A stretch of DNA of 64,000 bases from Anaspis maculata (taxonomy: Eukaryota; Arthropoda; Insecta; Coleoptera; Scraptiidae). The stretch spans positions 106,996,363 to 107,060,362 of the forward strand of contig OX421961.1 in assembly GCA_949128115.1 (NCBI GenBank). Direction: 5' to 3'. Of the stretch, positions 47,518 through 58,200 are shown in pieces; the stretch's first letter is position 1; each line of letters starts with the position of its first letter. The notes under the pieces were generated by a model. The model saw only the letters and a list, made by a program, of their open reading frames with translations. It was not told the origin of the DNA and did no database searches. The translations under genes and the position numbers were made by a program.

Positions 47518-48874
47518 TTATTTCGAAAAAAAAAATTGGTGAGAATTGGTTCACGGTATAAAAAGAAACAATTTGCATAGTTTTTCCATGCAGGCCGGAA
47601 AATTCGAAAACTGCGTTCGTCCGATTCCGAAAATTTCTCCTCCAAAAATTAACCCTGTCTATCCCCCAGCTTTTATTCGCAGTCGCAGCATGTTTGTACC
47701 CAAAATGAATTTTTTCTGGAGCTTATCACGTCATGTCAAAGTTTGTGCTGCATTTTTTTTTTAATTCATGTAATGTGCAAGCTTTGCATTAGGAAAATCA
47801 CCGCCGAAAAACCAAAACCCTGTCGCATTTCAAAATGGGCCCATGCGACGCCCAATACAATCTACTTCCGATATTATCTGATGGGAGTTCTTGAAAAAGT
47901 CGATGGCTTGGCAGGATATTTCACCTGAAGTGGATCCAGCAGCGGCACTAAACGCGGATCCTTTCGGTCAAAGGCCGGGTGAACGGCCGGGCTCGGGTTG
48001 CATCGGCCAGAAAAAAGTTTGAAAATTAGGAGCGCCCGACCGGGAAATGGTGGAAGACTGAGGCTTCGTTCATAATGGCTGCTTACTTATGCCGCATGTC
48101 GTATTGTTACGTATGGCCCTTTGGGCCTTCCCCAAAGTACCATAGTGCTCTTACTTAATCGGGGGCGTAGGTTGCTAGAGAAACATCTCAAACATTATAA
48201 CAAGTTTATTGAACTAAATCAGAGATACCAAACGTTATTATCAAACAACAAGGGATAATTTTTGGCTAACCTTCCTGTTGGACCTATTTTATGAAGTACG
48301 GAGTACGCCACTTCTTACTTCAAAAGCCGGAGTCTAGGACTCGCGCTTGACCGGCCTCGCCGGTGGCCAAGTCGCCAATCCCCTTTAACACCGCCGTGCC
48401 CGTCCTGGTCCCAAAAATGCTTGCTTTGCATCAGTGACGTATCCAGAAGCGGCTAGCTAATCTAGGTGAACGTTTTCTTATGCAAGCTTCCACCCTTCAA
48501 GGGACCAGGGCCTGACACGGGGTTATCTATACAGTATGCCGTCAGATGTAAGATGTAGTTTAGATAGTACGAATCACGGTCTCTGATATAAAATATACAC
48601 CAGATTTGAAGGTTTGCGGGGGTGATAGTTGGTAGTATTGGTAATGGTAGTATAGTAGTAGGCTGAGGTAGTAGCAATAATTGGTACTAGTCCCTTGATC
48701 TAGGATGTAGAACTAGAATCTTGGGCAAGTTTGATGGAACGGCAATAACGGCATAAGTTAACATCACATTGTGAACCAAAACATTGATTTTCAACTATTG
48801 AAGTTTTACGGTAACGGAATAAGTTAAAGTTAACATCCATTATGAACAAAGCCTTAAACTGCAGACTTAATTTC
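47518..48874. other. Non-coding flank of the retrotransposon
   Basis: No gene is found. Stretch 47930-48030 is GC-rich (CCGGGTGAACGGCCGGGCTCGG). Near 48620-48680 there is a GGTAGTA-rich simple stretch. Confidence 0.4.
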
Positions 48875-48879
48875 ATTCT

Positions 48880-49143
48880 TGTGGAAAATTACCAAGCGAA
48901 TGTTTAGCCGGACCCAGGCTACGGGGTGTCCGAGAAGGACGCCATCTGGGCAAAGGGCCTCGGGGTGCAGGCGGAGAAGAAGCACCGCCCGGACCATGTG
49001 TGTGTAGTTTTAAGGAAAAGACTTTCGGACTTTTAGTGTCGAGTAGCATTTCAAGCGAACCACATTAACGCCATTTACTGTATATATGTATATTTCGATA
49101 AATATTAAATAAGTTAGACCTTACACTGCGTCTATATTTCACA
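48880..49143 (+). repeat. 5' LTR (264 bp)
   Basis: Begins TG and ends CA. It contains AAATATTAAATAAG near the 3' end as a possible polyadenylation region. I found no difference from the 3' LTR when comparing by eye. Confidence 0.95.
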
Positions 49144-49146
49144 TTT

Positions 49147-49164
49147 TGGTGCCGAAACCAGGGA
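49147..49164 (+). other. Primer-binding site, tRNA-Phe type
   Basis: TGGTGCCGAAACCAGGGA is complementary to the 3' end of metazoan tRNA-Phe (…GGGTTTCGGCACCA), with one mismatch in 18. Confidence 0.75.
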
Positions 49165-49217
49165 TACTTTAACGAATCAAGTGACTAACGGGACGTAGTG
49201 CGAAAATCTAACGGAAA

Positions 49218-51611
49218 ATGGAACGTGTCGCGCGAAAAAGCTGCCGCTCTCAGCTAACGAAACTGGTGAACCACGCTAACGAACAATTGGTGAACCAGTT
49301 GGAGAACATTAACGAACTGGTGGTGATTAGTGAACGGATTAAAAAGGCAAACGAAAGTTTGGATAGTGCCAACGAACGAGTGAAGTCCCTGCTTCAAACT
49401 GAAAAACTTAACGATGAAGAGCTCCAGGAGGAGTTTGACAAGATGTTGGAGTACCAGGACCAAGCAACACAAGTACTTTCCAAACTTCAATTGCGAATCG
49501 ACTCCCACCCAGCGAACGGAAGAAACGCATCAATAACGAACGAAACAAGTGAATCGAACGGCACCCAGGTATCTCGCAGTACAGGCAGGACTCAAGGTAA
49601 TAATAACGTTAAATTACCAAAACTTGAACTGCGGAAGTTCAAAGACGATTTGTCGGAGTGGACCTTGTTCTGGGAACAATTTCGAACGGCCATACACGAA
49701 AACGAATCGCTAGACTCAGTTGCAAAGTTTAATTACCTGGAAGGTGTGCTGATCGGTAAAGCTGCAGCTACGATAGCTGGATTTACGCCGACAGCAGAAT
49801 CATACGAAGACGCAATTGAATTATTGAAGCATGAGTATGGAAACAAACAGCGTATCATCGATACTCATATTCAGAAGCTCTTAGCCACAACGCCCGTCAA
49901 AAGCAAGCTAGATGCCATCGGTTTAAGAGGACTGTATAACGTAATTACATCTATCGCAAGAAACTTGACCGCGCTAGGAGTAAACGCAAATGAATACGGT
50001 ATGATGATGAAATCAGTAATCCTGAACTGCATGCCAAATTTAATGAAGATCGATTATCACCGACAGTACCCTGACGACAAAAAGGGTGATAATATCGGAG
50101 AGCAAATACAACTTTTATTATGTTATTTAAAACTCGAGGTGGAATCAATAGAATCGTCTCAGACCCCAACAGCATGTGGTACAGCCCCTTTCAGAGGGCC
50201 AGTAAGGGAAGAAAGAGAAAGCCGTCCCAAAACTGCCTATCATAAATCGAAGCCAAGTGAATATTCAGCGGCGGGCCTGCTAACGACCACCATAAACGCT
50301 TGTTTATTTTGTAAATCGACAAACCACATGTCTGAGAAATGCCCAGAAGCTAGTTTGACAATCCAACAAAAGAAGGAGATACTTAAAAGAAATAATTGTT
50401 GTTTTCGTTGCACAAAACCGAACCATAGCGCCAGATTTTGCAGAAACAAAATCACCTGTAGAAGTTGTAATTTGCGACATGCGACATCTCTATGTGACCC
50501 TAATTACGGAAGAGATGCGCACACAACGAGTTTGATTACGAAGAATCCAGAAAACGTGGAACAGGTTTTTCTTCAAACTGCCAAAGCATATATTTCGCCC
50601 AACGACAACGGAAATAAAAACGCTTTTATTCGTTTGATCATCGACGGTGGATCCCAATTAACGTACGTGAGGCAAGACGTATCACGCAAATTAGGGCTAA
50701 AGATTTTGGGTACACGAAACTTATCGGTTATGCCGTTTGGCGTCAACGAGAAAACTACGCCGAAACAGTACAATAACGTAGAGTTGAAACTAATTTCTCA
50801 GTTTAGCGATGAGGCCATAACGTTTAACGCCATCGAAGTGCCTGAAATCTGTTTTGACTCATTTCATATGCCCAAAGTTGATCACCCTATGATGGCAACA
50901 CTGAATCTAGCCGATATATCGATAGGGAATCTACCCACTGTCAATGGAATTGCATTATTGATCGGAGCGGACAATTTGTGGAAAGTCGCCACGGGCGAAT
51001 TTGTAAGATTGTCTAAAAGCTTGACGGCATTGAATACGAAGTTGGGCTGGACTTTGCAAGGACCGAACATTAGTGGTAACAACGAGGCAACTAACGTAAA
51101 CGCGGTGATTGCATCAACGTTTCATGTCCAAGCCTGCGAAGAAACGAACGAGCATGATATGCAGCGATTCTGGGGGTTAGAAACCATCGGAATTAACGAC
51201 AAGGAATCTCAAAAAACGCTCACGGAAGAATTTGTTGAGAAGCAAATCAGGAAGAAAAACGACCGATTCGAAGTAACGCTTCCGTGGAGAAACGACAGTG
51301 CCATTGACAATAATTACGATAGTGCATTTTCGAGAGTTAAAGGCTTAACGTTCCGACTTGAAAGAAACTCTCGTTCAATCGAAGACGACAACGCGATACG
51401 CGAGCTCCTGGACAATAACGTTGCCGAAAAAGTGTGTATGTCGGAGTGCGCGTCTGAAAAAATGTACTATCTGCCGCATCGACCAGTGTACCGCGATGAT
51501 AAGACAACTTCAAAAATCCGCGTTGTGTTTGATGCATCGGCTCATGCCCCAGTTTATAATAACGAAAAAGAAACGGAGAACAACGTGCTATCATGTCCTA
51601 AAGTGTTATAG
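49218..51611 (+). CDS. BEL/Pao Gag-protease-RT(N-terminal) polyprotein, truncated
   Basis: The frame has 797 codons and an ATG at 49218 shortly after the leader. Residues 1-100 are polar and predicted helical (coiled-coil-like). Residues 133 to about 290 resemble the DUF1759 gag domain. Three zinc knuckles follow: C362-x2-C-x4-H-x4-C375, C395-x2-C-x4-H-x4-C408, C414-x2-C-x3-H-x4-C426. The protease motif is IIDGGSQLTYV, with D476-Gly-Gly where related elements have Asp-Ser/Thr-Gly. The BEL RT opening follows, with KIRVVFDASA ending about residue 775. Within twenty residues the text jumps to material that normally lies after the RT palm, so the region with the YVDD box is deleted without shifting the frame. 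The stop at 51609 belongs to the inserted foldback, not to the retrotransposon. Confidence 0.92.
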   Translation: MERVARKSCRSQLTKLVNHANEQLVNQLENINELVVISERIKKANESLDSANERVKSLLQTEKLNDEELQEEFDKMLEYQDQATQVLSKLQLRIDSHPANGRNASITNETSESNGTQVSRSTGRTQGNNNVKLPKLELRKFKDDLSEWTLFWEQFRTAIHENESLDSVAKFNYLEGVLIGKAAATIAGFTPTAESYEDAIELLKHEYGNKQRIIDTHIQKLLATTPVKSKLDAIGLRGLYNVITSIARNLTALGVNANEYGMMMKSVILNCMPNLMKIDYHRQYPDDKKGDNIGEQIQLLLCYLKLEVESIESSQTPTACGTAPFRGPVREERESRPKTAYHKSKPSEYSAAGLLTTTINACLFCKSTNHMSEKCPEASLTIQQKKEILKRNNCCFRCTKPNHSARFCRNKITCRSCNLRHATSLCDPNYGRDAHTTSLITKNPENVEQVFLQTAKAYISPNDNGNKNAFIRLIIDGGSQLTYVRQDVSRKLGLKILGTRNLSVMPFGVNEKTTPKQYNNVELKLISQFSDEAITFNAIEVPEICFDSFHMPKVDHPMMATLNLADISIGNLPTVNGIALLIGADNLWKVATGEFVRLSKSLTALNTKLGWTLQGPNISGNNEATNVNAVIASTFHVQACEETNEHDMQRFWGLETIGINDKESQKTLTEEFVEKQIRKKNDRFEVTLPWRNDSAIDNNYDSAFSRVKGLTFRLERNSRSIEDDNAIRELLDNNVAEKVCMSECASEKMYYLPHRPVYRDDKTTSKIRVVFDASAHAPVYNNEKETENNVLSCPKVL

Positions 51612-53910
51612 TCCGGCGGATTAGCTGATGAATCGTGCATTTTGAGTAAAAGCTAGGGTCAAGTTATTTTCGTGCTCTACGATAAAAACGAAAATTTTTG
51701 AGGGTGGGAGGCATTCTGGGATTTCACCCAGGGGGGGCTGAGGGGGGGGTTTTCGGGACCCTCTGGGTGATTTACTTGTTTTTCATGAGAGATGCCAAAT
51801 CAATTTTTTTTCAAATTCTGTGATTTATTTCGAGATTTTTGGGATGTATATTCACCCCCCATTTTCAACCGGGGGGCCTTGGGGGAACTATTTAGGGTTG
51901 TTTCCACGATTTTCATCTTCTGCTGAATCAAGACGTATATGGACGTGCTTGATATCGTTTCTTACTAAATCCCGCCTTCTGAATACGAATCTGGCCTTGA
52001 AATTACAACACGAGCAGGTTTGAACTAGTTATGCAAGAAAAAACAGGTTTTTTGGGCCCACTTTTTTGACACGCCTTGATTTGGGCCCAAGGCTTAGGCG
52101 ATCAAAATCCTCATGAGGATCATTGGTTTCAAGTATTTTGAACATAATAATCGTGTACTGGATGCGCCTTTTGCTTTCAGAACCACACCCAATTGTTTTC
52201 TTGGAGAACGGTCCAATAATTTTTGAGCTAACTAATTAATTTGCTTAAACAATTGTGCATTTCGTGTAAAAGGCAGACATCGGCAATTTTCCTGGTCTAC
52301 AATTGAAATGAAAATTTTTGAGAGTGGGAGGCATTTTGGCTTTGCACCCAGAGGGGGCTGAGGGGGGATCTTTTTTGGGACCCTTGGAGTAATTCACTTG
52401 TTTTTTGATGAGAGAAGCCAAATCCATCATTTTTTCAATTCTGTAATTTTTTACAGAATTTTCGGAATGTTTACTTACCCCCATTTTGAACCAAGGGGCC
52501 CTGGAGGGCCTTTTTGAGATTCTTTCCACGATTTCTATTTTTTGCTAAGTAAGGATATATATTGACGTGCTTGGTATTGTTTCTTACTAAATCCCACCTT
52601 CTAAATCCAAATCTGATGTTGGAAATACGATACAAGCTGGTTTGAACTAGTTGTGTGGGAAAAAGCAAATTTCTTGGATCCAGTTTTTTGACATACCCTG
52701 ATTTGGGCTCAAGGTTCCAAAACCAAAAGCGCATGCTTTATATGTTGTGAATACTTGGAACTATTGATTGTGAGGAGGATTTTGATCCTGAACCCTAAGA
52801 CCCAAATTGAAAGATGTCATAAAAATGGACCCAAAAAACCTGTTTTTCTTGCCTAACTAGTTAAAACCTGCTCAAATCGTATTTCCAATACCAGATTTGG
52901 ATTTAGAAGGTGGGATTTAGTAGGAAATGATATCAAGCACGTCAATATAGATCCTAAATTAGCAAAAAATAAAAATCGTGGAAACAACCCCAAAAAGTCC
53001 CCCCAGGGCCCCTTGTTCAAAATGGGGGGTGAGTAAACATTCCGAAAATTCTATTAAAAATTACAGAATTAAAAAAATTATGGAATTGGCTTCTTTCATG
53101 AAGAATAAGTGAATTACTCCAGGGGTCCCAAAAAAGATCCTCCCTCGGCCCCTCCTGGGTGCAAAGCCAGAATGCCTCTCACCCTCATTAATTTTCATTT
53201 TAATCGTGAAACACAAAAATTACTAGTGTTTGCCTTTTACACGGAATGCACAATTGTTTGAGGAAATTAATTATTTTGCTGAAAAATGATTGGACCGCTT
53301 CTCCAACAAATCAATTGTGTGTGATTCTGGAATCAAAAGGCGCATTAAGAACATGATTTTGATGTTCCAAACACTTGAAACTAATGATCATCAGAAGGAT
53401 TCTGATCGCAGAAACCTTGGGCCAAAATTAAGGCATGTCAAAAAAGTGGGCCCGAAAAACCTGTTTTTTTCTTGCATAACTAGTTCAAACTTGCTCATGT
53501 TGTAATTTCAACACCAGATATGGATTTAGAAGGCGGAATTTAGTAAGAAACGATACCAAGCACGTCAATATACGTCCTAATTTAGCAGAAAATTAAAATC
53601 GTGGAAACAACCCTAAATTGTCCCCCCAAGGCCCCCTGGATGAAAATGGGGGGTGAATAAACATCCCAAAAATCTCGGAATAAATCACAAAATGTAAAAA
53701 AAAATGGATTTGGCTTCTCTCATGAAAAACAAGTAAATCACCCAGAAGGCCCAACCCCCCCCCCCCCTCAGCCTCCCCTGGGTGAAATTCCAGAATGCCT
53801 CCCACCCTCAAAAATTTTCATTTTCATCGTAGAACACGAAAATAACTTGACCCCGGCTTTTACTCAAAATGCACGATTCGGCATAAAAATTGCAATAAGC
53901 TGCCGGACTA
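51609..53910. mobile_element. 2302-bp nested foldback element inserted in the pol frame, duplication TTA
   Basis: Ends TAGTCCGGC...GCCGGACTA are flanked by TTA at 51606-51608 and 53911-53913. Each arm holds two diverged copies of one unit of about 600 bp: A (51609 to about 52221) and B (about 52222-52740), then inverted B' (about 52760-53270) and A' (about 53271-53910). Recurrent words are TGAGGGTGGGAGGCATTCTGG, GGGACCCTCTGGGTGATTTACTTG-like, TTTCCACGATTTT and GAACTAGTTATGCAAG. The TTA duplication suits PIF/Harbinger-type targeting. The retrotransposon frame is in register on both sides of the insertion. The ORFs inside are shadows. Confidence 0.92.
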
Positions 53911-53913
53911 TTA

Positions 53914-55050
53914 GGCATCCAGTGGGACACAACAAGTGATAATTTATGTTTGGACCTGTCGTCCATCATCACCTTTGTGAACAAAAATCATCAGTATCCG
54001 ACGAAACGAAATGTCTTGCAGACCATCGGCCGAATCTACGACCCTCTCTGCATCTTGGGCCCTTTCACAATAAGGGCGAAGATCATTCTTCAGCGCATCT
54101 GGAAGCAGAACCTGGGCTGGGACATGGAGCTACCCCTTGAATTGAGGAGTGAGTGGAAAAAATGGTGCAGCGAACTGGTGAGTTATCTCTCTCTCAACAT
54201 TCCAAGAACTGTTACAATGAATGTTAAGCTCGAACTGCATGTGTTTTCGGATGCAAGCAAAGTGGCCTACGGTGCGGTCGCCTTTGTTCGCGAAATTTCC
54301 GAAACAAACGTAAACGTAAGATTTTTAATCGCCAAAAATCGTGTCGCGCCAATAAAAGGAAATGACTCTGGTGAACTATCGCTACCAAGACTAGAATTAA
54401 CGAAAGCATTGTGCGCGTCGCGATTAAAGGACTATATAATCGAAAACGTAAATTTAAAGTTTGAGACAATCAATTTGTGGACTGATTCGAAAATAACACT
54501 GCAGTGGATTACCGGGGACGCCGCTAAGTGGAAAACGTACGTGTACAATCGTGTCTCCGAAATCCAAAAACTTACAAAAGACTCTGTGTGGCGGCATTGC
54601 TCCGGTAGTGTCAATCCTGCGGACTACTTAACCCGCGGGGTGCGCGGAAGTGGACTTTTGAAGTCAGATACGTGGCTTAACGGACCGGAATTTTTATCGC
54701 GAATGGACAATGCCTGGTTAACGAATAACGAACAAATGAATTTCTCTGACGAAACGCTACTTTGTGCGGTTAACGTTAACGAAGTGAAAAGACCGCGTGA
54801 ACTAAATTCAATTTTTCCTCTCGAAAACTATGAACAATTAGAGAAATGTTTACGTGTTGCCGCAAACGTAAAACGCGTTTACCGGAAAAACCAAAATCCG
54901 TCTTTGGTGTTGACGACTGAGGAGCTTGCTGAAGCCGGAACGTATTGGATCAAGAATGTTCAGCAAGCCAACTTTGATCAAGAAATCGACGATTTAAAAA
55001 TTCCCATCGCCGCCCGGGAGGATGTGGAAAATTACCAAGCGAATGTTTAG
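53914..55050 (+). pseudogene. BEL/Pao pol remainder: RT connection and RNase H, no integrase
   Basis: The frame continues in register after the foldback, starting with an IQWDTTSDNL-type segment that follows the RT palm in BEL elements. The RNase H-like domain keeps its acidic residues: FSDAS (about 54248), LPRLEL (about 54382), WTDSK (about 54480) and NPADYLTRG (about 54615). About 100 codons further on, the text YWIKNVQQANFDQEI corresponds to the stretch just before the integrase zinc finger. It then joins within a few codons to the 3' LTR and stops inside it at 55048-55050. Integrase is wholly absent. Confidence 0.88.
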
Positions 55051-55286
55051 CCGGACCCAGGCTACGGGGTGTCCGAGAAGGACGCCATCTGGGCAAAGGG
55101 CCTCGGGGTGCAGGCGGAGAAGAAGCACCGCCCGGACCATGTGTGTGTAGTTTTAAGGAAAAGACTTTCGGACTTTTAGTGTCGAGTAGCATTTCAAGCG
55201 AACCACATTAACGCCATTTACTGTATATATGTATATTTCGATAAATATTAAATAAGTTAGACCTTACACTGCGTCTATATTTCACA
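55023..55286 (+). repeat. 3' LTR (264 bp)
   Basis: Same length as the 5' LTR and, by eye, the same sequence. The pol frame runs into its first 28 bases. Confidence 0.95.
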
Positions 55287-55291
55287 ATTCT

Positions 55292-58200
55292 TTTGTTGTG
55301 CTTTCTACCGAATTCGGTTCGTACAGATATATTTTATTAAACGTAAGTGGCAAAACTTTGAATTTCGAAGTCGATCGAATCAACGGTTCGGCATTTATCA
55401 TGGATGATTACAAACAGACAGACAGACATTTCTGGAAATGGTCTTGATCATCTTGGGACCCCTCAAAATGGATATATTATCCTTCGAAATATATATATTT
55501 TTTGTGAACGATCACAATACTTTCCCTTTCATATTGGTTGGAGGCTGGGAAAAACGAAACATATTCGACGAATACTTCTTCACTTTACTCCAATTTCTCA
55601 TTGCGGTGCGAGCAGAAACAAATATGCTGTCAGAATTTGCGTTGGGTACTATTATAATTGAGAAAGAAATGTTCAAACACACACTGTTTATTACTGCGTA
55701 CTACTGAATACAAGTTAACTAAATATCGCACTTAGATATCGCTTCGGTTAACTTCACCGATTACTCGCTGTCGCTATGAATTCAAATCTGGTGTCGGTCG
55801 GCTCATCTGCGCTTATGTACTCGAGTGTTGCCTTCGGAAACATTCCACGAATTCTCTGGTATATTTGAGCATTGTTGGCCAGCAGTACATTCACCGAGGC
55901 CCTATAGTAACGTCCATCAGGTTCGCGTATATTCCGGCGAGCTCTGGAATGGCCGCACCTCCGCCAATTGTGCAGATGTATCTTATTCGCGTGTTTTGAT
56001 CTCCAGCTTCCTCAAACCTTCTGAAACTGCACTGCCTCAAACATACGCCTCCGCGCATGTTCATTCTCGAATGTAGTGAAATCGCACGAAAGCCTCGCAA
56101 ATTGTAACTTTTTTTTTGCGAGTAAAAGCATATAATGAAGATGTAAAGAGATTGTACAATCATAATTATAAATGATGCGTAAAAGGGAACAGCAGAATTA
56201 TAAATAAAAGACCTCGTCCAATCCAGGACCATTGTCGACAACCTCATATAACATACCTCCCTAATATCACGATCAAAATTTTACCAATGCCTTGCGCCCG
56301 CACCTTACCGAACCATGTACTATGATCATAGAGAACCAATTCTTCGTTCGTATTTTTAAGGAACAAAAAGTGGAGAAAATGGCCAATTCCCTCCAACGCA
56401 GGTAATATACTCTGAAAATATCTGAACCTCTTCCTCGGTGGGGTCTTTTCGATAACGTCGTATTGAAAAGTCGGCCGAAGTGGACAAAGAGTAATTGACT
56501 ATAGTTGCACGGCTCAGCCGAAAATCATGAACTTGGTGTGTGTTAGGGTTGAGTATTTGGGAAGAGAATTGAGAGGACTAGATGCTACATGGTATAAAAA
56601 GTGTCCTGAACTAGAGGAACTTGTGAGAAATGTAGAGCTGGAATTGAAAGGAATTCTTTACTTGTACTCTGCTCGCACCGCGACACTAATAAATGCAGAA
56701 GAAATGCGATGACTTATTACTTCAGAGACTTTTGAATTTTGAACCATCATTTACAGATGCTTAAGCAGAACAAGTAACAAGAAAATAATCTATACACTTA
56801 GTGCGATCTCACCCGTGGCTTAGTGTATCATATTATCAAGGTATTTTTATCTTTGTGAAGCAACTTTTACAGTCCCAACCCCTTCGACCATACATGCTCT
56901 TTCTCCGCAATTTCATAGGTGCTGCCTGTGTAATTTCGTGCATGCACGTTTACGCCTCCCAAGCGAGCAGCCAAGCAGCCAAGCAGCTAGCTAGCAATCA
57001 TTTCCACATTTTCATCGCCTAAATCGCAAATGACTAAATCATTTAGTTGCCGCAGCTTTTCTTTGGTGTCCTTTGCGCGCTCGACACCGCCAATTATAAA
57101 ACATTGCTGCTACACTCTGAAGGGCTGTAATTCCATCCTCCCCCCGTCACTCCCCAGACATCTCTCTGCAAAGTTGGCGGCGTAATCAAGCCCCGGCACC
57201 CCAAAGGATAGGAATTTTGAACCACACAAGTGTAAAATAAACATGTAAGGTTCGGGAGATAGAGAGAGAGAAAGAGAGAGAGATCCGGGTGCAAACCACT
57301 CCATTTCCAGGTCACAAAACATTCCCAGGATCTCTACTACTGCTGCTACTACTGACTGCTCCAAGGTAAAGTATGACCCTTTTGAATTGCCCTTTGCGTC
57401 GTCGACCTCTTGGTGCTTTGAACTAAGTTGAGAGCACCGCGCCGCGACATCTTTGTAGCGAGCAGTTACATTAGTTGTGTGCGAGTTATGTATTGGCTTT
57501 GGCAGGGAGACGCCGACGTCGCGACGCTTCTGCTGACCCCCATATACACTCTACATCCACCCTTCCATAAAGTTATGATGGAACATCAATTCGAGCGGGA
57601 ATTCTGGCAAGCCGAACTGGGGCTGGAAGAAAGTGGCTCAAACTATCCGAGCCATTGGCATGCTAATTTATATAAATTGTGCCAGGCATTTCCAAACTTT
57701 ATTCAAACATGACTACTATACATAACAGGGAATAAAGGACAATCATCTGCGATTTAATTGGGACAACGTTACATCATACACTCCCCAGCTCTAAACCGGC
57801 ATTTTACTCGTTAGTACTATACTCAATTAGATTCCTATATTATAACTTCCCCTCATTCATCCTGGTGTATAGGGATAAATCCCAGCGCGCGCGGTGCTCT
57901 ATTCACTATTATAATCATCCTGATGAGCTGTCAACTAATGAATGCCGCATATTGGCTGCCAACAATAATATATTTAATTTCAGCTATAGACAAGCTTTTT
58001 CAACACAAAGCCCAAAAAGCCAAACATTGTACGCGTTTATATGCAAAATTTTATTGGCTCGAGTACGGGGAGTATGTATGCACACACCATCCATCATAAA
58101 GTGTCGGTACCTATCCCGGCAGTAATGATTGGAATCATTTATCACGTTGTGCAGAAGAGGAGAACGGTTTTTATCGCATATCCCCTTCGAACGACTGCAT

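Larger units (their letters stand above)
48875..55291 (+). mobile_element. BEL/Pao LTR retrotransposon, defective, with 5-bp target duplication ATTCT
   Basis: Two 264-bp LTRs (48880-49143, 55023-55286) start TGTGG and end TCACA. ATTCT flanks the element on both sides (48875-48879, 55287-55291). A primer-binding site lies four bases after the left LTR. The internal part has one coding frame: gag (DUF1759-like), three zinc knuckles, a retropepsin-like protease, the start of RT, then the connection and RNase H. The RT core and the whole integrase are missing, and a 2302-bp foldback interrupts the frame. The purine tract before the 3' LTR is short (GGGAGGA). Identical-looking LTRs mean recent insertion, although the element cannot move itself. 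Confidence 0.95.
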
